A DNA stretch of 37,921 nucleotides from Acidobacteriota bacterium (GTDB lineage: Bacteria; Acidobacteriota; Vicinamibacteria; Vicinamibacterales; SCN-69-37), in NCBI GenBank assembly GCA_013203475.1, contig JABMNV010000229.1, positions 1-37,921 on the forward strand. The letters are read 5' to 3'. The notes beneath the pieces are model-generated. The model had not been told where the DNA came from, did no database searches, and worked only from the letters and a program-made list of their open reading frames with translations. Shown here one piece after another: positions 33,906-37,921 of the stretch. The translations under genes and the position numbers were made by a program. How positions within the stretch are numbered: position 1 is the stretch's first letter; every line of letters starts with the position of its first letter.

Positions 33906-34586
33906 CTATGCCCGGGCCGCGCGACGCGGCTGGCGATACTCTTCTTCACGCCCGACGCGCGGCGTGAGCCGCTCGCCCTTATACAGCCACACCTTCACGC
34001 CAATCGTGCCGTAGGTGGTGAAGGACTGCGCAAATCCATAGTCAATATCCGCCCGCAATGTCTGCAGTGGCAGTTGCCCGTGCAGATACCACTCCGACCG
34101 GGCAATTTCAGCACCGTTGAGCCGTCCCGACACTCGCACCTTGATACCCTTGGCGCCAAAGCGCAGCGCCGATTCCACAGCCTTTCGCATCGCGCGGCGG
34201 AACGCCACGCGCTTTTCGAGCTGCATCGCCACCGACTCGCCAATCAACTGAGCGTCAAGCTCTGGCTTCTGGATTTCGAGGATATTGATGAACACCTCAC
34301 ATCCGGTCGCCTTCGTCAACTCCGACCGCAGCTTGTCGACCTCGGTGCCCTTGCGACCAATGATGATGCCCGGCCGCGACGTGTGAATGTCGACCTTGAG
34401 CTTGTTGGCCGCACGTTCAATATCGATGCGCGACACACCTGCGTGCGCGAACCGCTTCTTGAGATCGCCGCGCAACTTCAGATCTTCATGCAGCAACTTG
34501 GCGTAATCGCGATCAGCAAACCAACGTGACTGCCAGGTCTTGTTGAACCCGAGCCGGAATCCGTACGGATGAACTTTCTGACCCAT
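33906..34586 (-). CDS. rpsC: 30S ribosomal protein S3
   Basis: The product is 226 aa. The N-terminal [13 protein letters not shown] is followed by a KH type II domain with [15 protein letters not shown] and the S3 C-terminal domain ([27 protein letters not shown]). A short basic tail ends the chain. Its start lies in the same 18-nt junction sequence as that of rpsK. Confidence 0.98.
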   Translation of the reverse strand: MGQKVHPYGFRLGFNKTWQSRWFADRDYAKLLHEDLKLRGDLKKRFAHAGVSRIDIERAANKLKVDIHTSRPGIIIGRKGTEVDKLRSELTKATGCEVFINILEIQKPELDAQLIGESVAMQLEKRVAFRRAMRKAVESALRFGAKGIKVRVSGRLNGAEIARSEWYLHGQLPLQTLRADIDYGFAQSFTTYGTIGVKVWLYKGERLTPRVGREEEYRQPRRAARA

Positions 34587-34589
34587 GTG

Positions 34590-35084
34590 CTACTCCGTCT
34601 CCGTTCCAGCGTTCGCTTCTGGCGTCGCCGTGGTCGTGACCGCGCTCGTCGCGCTGGCCCCCTTCTTACTGCCGGCCACGCGCGAGGCGCGTGCCTTGGA
34701 AGTCGCCGAACCGGTGCCGCCACTGGCGCCCACCCTCTTCGCTGCGCGCTCGGCCACCGCCACCGTCAAGTGCGCAGTGCGTTTCACGACACGGAACGCC
34801 CGGCCCATCGGCGCAGGGCGCACCCGCTTCATGCTCGGGCCCTGATCCGCAAAACAGGCCGCCACGAACAATCGCTCAATATCGCCGCCAAACCCCTCAG
34901 CCCGTTCCGCATTCGCCATGGCGGACCGCAACACCTTTTCGATGTCCCTCGCCACCCGCTTGCGCGAAAAGGTCAGCGTCGCCAAGGCCCCGTTCACATC
35001 ACAGCCGCGGATCAAGTCCAGCACCAGTCCGGCCTTTTGCGCCGATGTCCGCACGTACTTGGCAGTTGCCTGTGCCTGCACCAT
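34590..35084 (-). CDS. rplV: 50S ribosomal protein L22 with C-terminal extension
   Basis: The product is 164 aa. The L22 core runs to about residue 110 (YVRTSAQKAGLVLDLIRG, FVAACFADQGPSMKRVRPAPMGRAFRVVKRTAHLTV). A low-complexity Ala/Thr/Lys tail of about 50 residues follows, absent from the E. coli protein. The ATG overlaps the rpsS stop (TAATG). Confidence 0.97.
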   Translation of the reverse strand: MVQAQATAKYVRTSAQKAGLVLDLIRGCDVNGALATLTFSRKRVARDIEKVLRSAMANAERAEGFGGDIERLFVAACFADQGPSMKRVRPAPMGRAFRVVKRTAHLTVAVAERAAKRVGASGGTGSATSKARASRVAGSKKGASATSAVTTTATPEANAGTETE

Positions 35085-35377
35085 TACCGGACTCCCTTGC
35101 CAGACGCGGCCTTGTCTGCCTTGGTCGTGTGGCCTTTGAACGTCCGGCTCGGCGAAAACTCACCCAACTTGTGCCCAACCATGTTCTCGGTCAGATACAC
35201 GGGAATGAACTTCCTGCCGTTGTGCACCGCCACGGTGTGTCCAATCATCTCTGGCACCACCGTTGACCGGCGCGACCAGGTCTTGATGACCTTCTTCTCG
35301 TTCTGCCGGTTCATCCCTTCCACCTTTTCGAGCAGGTGCAGGTCGATAAACGGCCCCTTCTTGAGTGATCTGCCCAT
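35084..35377 (-). CDS. rpsS: 30S ribosomal protein S19
   Basis: The product is 97 aa. [60 protein letters not shown] is a complete S19. It starts three bases after the rplB stop. Confidence 0.98.
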   Translation of the reverse strand: MGRSLKKGPFIDLHLLEKVEGMNRQNEKKVIKTWSRRSTVVPEMIGHTVAVHNGRKFIPVYLTENMVGHKLGEFSPSRTFKGHTTKADKAASGKGVR

Positions 35378-35379
35378 AA

Positions 35380-36204
35380 CTACTTCTTCCGCCGTTCCAC
35401 GATGAACGAATCCGTGCGCTTGTTACGGCGCGTCTTGTAGCCCTTGGTCGGAACGCCCCACGGCGTGACCGGATGCCGACCTCCCGACGATTTTCCTTCA
35501 CCGCCGCCATGCGGGTGATCGACCGGGTTCATGACCACACCCCGCACGTGCGGCCGTCGCCCCAGCCACCGATTCCGACCAGCCTTGCCGAGCGAGACGT
35601 TCTCGTGGTCGAGATTGCCCACCTGACCGATGGTGGCCAAGCAGTCGCTGTTGATGCGTCGAATCTCTCCGGACGGCATCTTCACCGAGGCGTAGTCGCC
35701 ATCTTTTGCCACCACCTGCACCCCGGAGCCGGCCGACCGGGCAATCTGCCCGCCCTTGCCGACCTTGAGCTCGACGTTGTGCACCATCGTGCCCAAGGGA
35801 ATCAACTTCAGCTTCAGGCAATTGCCCGGCAGAATATCGACACCGTCGCCAGACATGATGGGGTCCCCCACCTTGAGTCCAAGCGGATGCAGGATGTAGC
35901 GCTTCTCACCATCAGCGTAGTTAATGAGCGCGATCCGGGCACTGCGGTTCGGGTCGTACTCGACCGTCGCGACCTTGCCGGGAATATCGAACTTGTTGCG
36001 CTTGAAGTCGATGACGCGATAGTTGCGTTTGTGTCCGCCGCCACGCCACCAAATCGTGATTTCACCCTTGTTATTACGGCCCCCCGATCGGTGCAGCGGT
36101 TCCAACAGCGGCTTATGCGGCGTCGTCGAGGTAATCTCGTCGAACGTCTGCACACTGTAAAACCGGCGCGCCGGCGAGGTGGGCTTGTAGTTACGAATCG
36201 CCAT
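35380..36204 (-). CDS. rplB: 50S ribosomal protein L2
   Basis: The product is 274 aa. The conserved peptidyl-transferase-region loop [16 protein letters not shown] is present, with [22 protein letters not shown] near the N-terminus. L2 is required for subunit association and tRNA binding. Normal length. Confidence 0.98.
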   Translation of the reverse strand: MAIRNYKPTSPARRFYSVQTFDEITSTTPHKPLLEPLHRSGGRNNKGEITIWWRGGGHKRNYRVIDFKRNKFDIPGKVATVEYDPNRSARIALINYADGEKRYILHPLGLKVGDPIMSGDGVDILPGNCLKLKLIPLGTMVHNVELKVGKGGQIARSAGSGVQVVAKDGDYASVKMPSGEIRRINSDCLATIGQVGNLDHENVSLGKAGRNRWLGRRPHVRGVVMNPVDHPHGGGEGKSSGGRHPVTPWGVPTKGYKTRRNKRTDSFIVERRKK

Positions 36205-36209
36205 GATCC

Positions 36210-36500
36210 TTAGGCCCCTTCCAGGAACTCAGGCATCTTCTCGCCGGCTTTGAGCCGGACCCATGCCTTTTTCCAATCCGGTCGCTGTCCCGAAAAACGG
36301 CCTTGGCGCTTGATCTTGCCGTGCATGATCTCCGTGCGCACCGCGGCCACCTTCGAGCCGAACAACGTTTCAACTGCCCGACGAATATCCACCTTGGTCG
36401 CCTCGCGGGCCACCTCGAACACCATCACTCCACCGGCTTCCCGGGCCAGCGTGGTCTTCTCCGTGACGACAGGACGACGAATAATGCGTGTCGTCTTCAT
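36210..36500 (-). CDS. rplW: 50S ribosomal protein L23
   Basis: The product is 96 aa. [39 protein letters not shown] and [17 protein letters not shown] mark L23, the docking site for trigger factor and SRP at the tunnel exit. Its ATG overlaps the rplD stop as ATGA. Confidence 0.98.
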   Translation of the reverse strand: MKTTRIIRRPVVTEKTTLAREAGGVMVFEVAREATKVDIRRAVETLFGSKVAAVRTEIMHGKIKRQGRFSGQRPDWKKAWVRLKAGEKMPEFLEGA

Positions 36501-37117
36501 CCCAGCACCTCCTGCAGGCGCTCCACTGCGGCGCGCGTGGCCACAATGCGCCTGGTATCCATGACATCCCGTGCGGTCAGCCGGCCACTCGGCACCATCC
36601 GAACGCCCGGAAGATTGCGCGACGCCAGCACCAAGTTGTCGTCAAGTTTGACGTCAATCATCAGCGTCTTTCCCGTGACGCCAAGCGAGGCCAACAACTC
36701 GGCCGCCGCCCTCGTCTTGATCTCGCCGAGCTTGAGCTCATCAACCACGATAATCACGCCATCCTTGAGCTTGGTCTGCAACGCCGCCCGCAGCGCGCCC
36801 CGCTCGACCTTTTTCGACAGATGGAAGTCATAGCTGCGCGGCTGAGGGCCAAACACGGTGCCACCCTTTCGCCACAGCGGCGACCGCGTGGAACCAGCCT
36901 GCGGACGCCCGGTCCCCTTCTGCTTGTACGGCTTCCGGCCGCCGCCACTCACCAACGCGCGGTTCTTGGTCGCGTGGGTGCCGGCGCGGTCAGAGGCATT
37001 CTGCCGAACGACAGAGGCCCAGACGAGATCCTTCTTGATGGTCCCGCCAAAGACCGCATCGTTCAGGTCGACGTCGCCGACCTTCTGATTCTGCGAGTTC
37101 ACTACGTCTAAAGTCAT
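36497..37117 (-). CDS. rplD: 50S ribosomal protein L4
   Basis: The product is 206 aa. The tunnel loop region KPYKQKGTGRPQAGSTRSPLWRKGGTVFGP is diagnostic. L4 lines the exit tunnel and in some bacteria autoregulates the S10 operon. Normal length. Confidence 0.98.
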   Translation of the reverse strand: MTLDVVNSQNQKVGDVDLNDAVFGGTIKKDLVWASVVRQNASDRAGTHATKNRALVSGGGRKPYKQKGTGRPQAGSTRSPLWRKGGTVFGPQPRSYDFHLSKKVERGALRAALQTKLKDGVIIVVDELKLGEIKTRAAAELLASLGVTGKTLMIDVKLDDNLVLASRNLPGVRMVPSGRLTARDVMDTRRIVATRAAVERLQEVLG

Positions 37118-37132
37118 GACAGTTCCCCGAAC

Positions 37133-37813
37133 CTACTTCTTGCCCTTCTTGGCCTTGACAGGCTGCGGCTGCGGATCTTTCTTCTTGGCCGCGGGCTGAC
37201 GCACCAGCACCACACTGTTGGGCGCTCCTGGAACGGCCCCCCGAAGCACAATCAAATGCTGCTCGGCATCGACACTCACCACTTTCAGGTTCTGCGTGGT
37301 GATGCGCTTGCCACCCATCCGGCCGGCCGCGCGCATGCCTTTGACGACACGTGACGGATACGACGAAGCGCCAATCGAGCCCGGCGCACGATGGAACATC
37401 GAGCCGTGCGTGGCCACACCACCGGCAAACCCATGGCGCTTGACCACGCCCTGGAAGCCTTTGCCTCGACCGTTCGCTGTCACGTCCACGCGGTCGCCCA
37501 CGTTGAACATGTTGACGAGCACGGCATCGCCGGCCTTCACCGCGGCACCGCCCGCAACCACCTTCATCTCACGCACGATGCGAGTCGGCGGCACGCCAGC
37601 CTTCTTGAAATGCCCTTCCATGGGCTTGTTCGAGGCCGCTGGCGAGTCATCGACCAGTCCCAGCTGCACGGCCTCGTAGCCGTCGGTCGCCGGCGTCTTG
37701 GCCTGGACCACTACGCATGGACCGGCCTTGATCACCGTGGCCGGGACGGCCGTGCCGTCCGGCAGGAAGATCTGGGTCATGCCCAGCTTTCGCCCAATGA
37801 TTCCGTTGACCAT
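37133..37813 (-). CDS. rplC: 50S ribosomal protein L3
   Basis: The product is 226 aa beginning [44 protein letters not shown] is the L3 core loop near the peptidyl transferase centre. The C-terminus has a Lys/Pro-rich tail ([19 protein letters not shown]). The ATG overlaps the rpsJ stop (TAATG). Confidence 0.98.
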   Translation of the reverse strand: MVNGIIGRKLGMTQIFLPDGTAVPATVIKAGPCVVVQAKTPATDGYEAVQLGLVDDSPAASNKPMEGHFKKAGVPPTRIVREMKVVAGGAAVKAGDAVLVNMFNVGDRVDVTANGRGKGFQGVVKRHGFAGGVATHGSMFHRAPGSIGASSYPSRVVKGMRAAGRMGGKRITTQNLKVVSVDAEQHLIVLRGAVPGAPNSVVLVRQPAAKKKDPQPQPVKAKKGKK

Positions 37814-37921
37814 TATTTATGTTCCTTCCCGAACGCCTTGATTTCGACGTCAACACCTGCCGGGAGGTCGAGCTTCATCAGCGCGTCCACCGTCTGCGGC
37901 GTCGGTTCGAAGATATCGATC
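37813..37921 (-). CDS. rpsJ: 30S ribosomal protein S10, C-terminal part (cut by window edge)
   Basis: The last 35 codons are visible: [20 protein letters not shown], then [15 protein letters not shown] and a TAA stop at 37815-37813. This matches the conserved end of S10, with a few extra residues after VEIK. The 5' part and the operon promoter lie outside the window. Confidence 0.95.
   Translation of the reverse strand, partial: IDIFEPTPQTVDALMKLDLPAGVDVEIKAFGKEHK

Overview
The window is about 38 kb of high-GC bacterial chromosome. It holds a type IV pilus locus, a short efflux/translation-factor block on the plus strand, and the full S10-spc-alpha ribosomal protein superoperon on the minus strand. 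Several features suggest an Acidobacteriota-like organism, possibly the Vicinamibacteria group: the gene content, a long Gly/Lys-rich tail on L17, and a coiled-coil protein ending in a PPGWLR motif. This is an inference from memory of such genomes; no 16S gene or marker search was available.

Region 1 (1-13356, minus strand) is a pilus locus. In transcription order it encodes an outer-membrane beta-barrel protein, PilB, PilT, PilC, a 204-nt gap with a sigma54-type promoter, a PilA-like major pilin, a 14-bp hairpin, a VKOR-DsbA fusion, an ABC ATPase and permease, a TPR-like protein, prepilin peptidase PilD, PilV-, PilW- and PilX-like minor pilins, a coiled-coil protein, and the first codons of one more gene that leaves the window. 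Many genes overlap by ATGA or GTGA, so the tail of the operon looks translationally coupled. The order resembles the Myxococcus pilB-T-C-(S-R)-A-(G-H-I)-D cluster, with pilS/pilR missing and a disulfide-forming enzyme added. The pilin has exactly two cysteines, which gives the oxidase a plausible substrate. Three junctions in this region carry short tandem repeats around ribosome binding sites.

Region 2 (13467-21267, plus strand) encodes a YIP1-family membrane protein, a MacA/HlyD-like adaptor and two MacB/FtsX-type permeases without any ATPase. These are followed by an EF-G-like GTPase (FusA2 type) abutting an MltB-type lytic transglycosylase. A PLP-dependent threonine dehydratase (minus strand) ends 2 nt from the transglycosylase and has a structured upstream region.

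Region 3 (22371-37921, minus strand) is rpsJ(partial)-rplC-D-W-B-rpsS-rplV-rpsC-rplP-rpmC-rpsQ-rplN-X-E-rpsN-H-rplF-R-rpsE-rpmD-rplO-secY-adk-map-infA-rpmJ-rpsM-K-D-rpoA-rplQ. It closes with a hairpin plus T-tract terminator after rplQ. The order is canonical. Noteworthy points are a divergent IF-1 that overlaps map, a foldable rpsD-rpoA spacer, extended tails on L17 and L22, and an 18-nt identical stop-SD-start junction used twice. I saw no tRNA, rRNA, CRISPR array, insertion sequence or attachment site.
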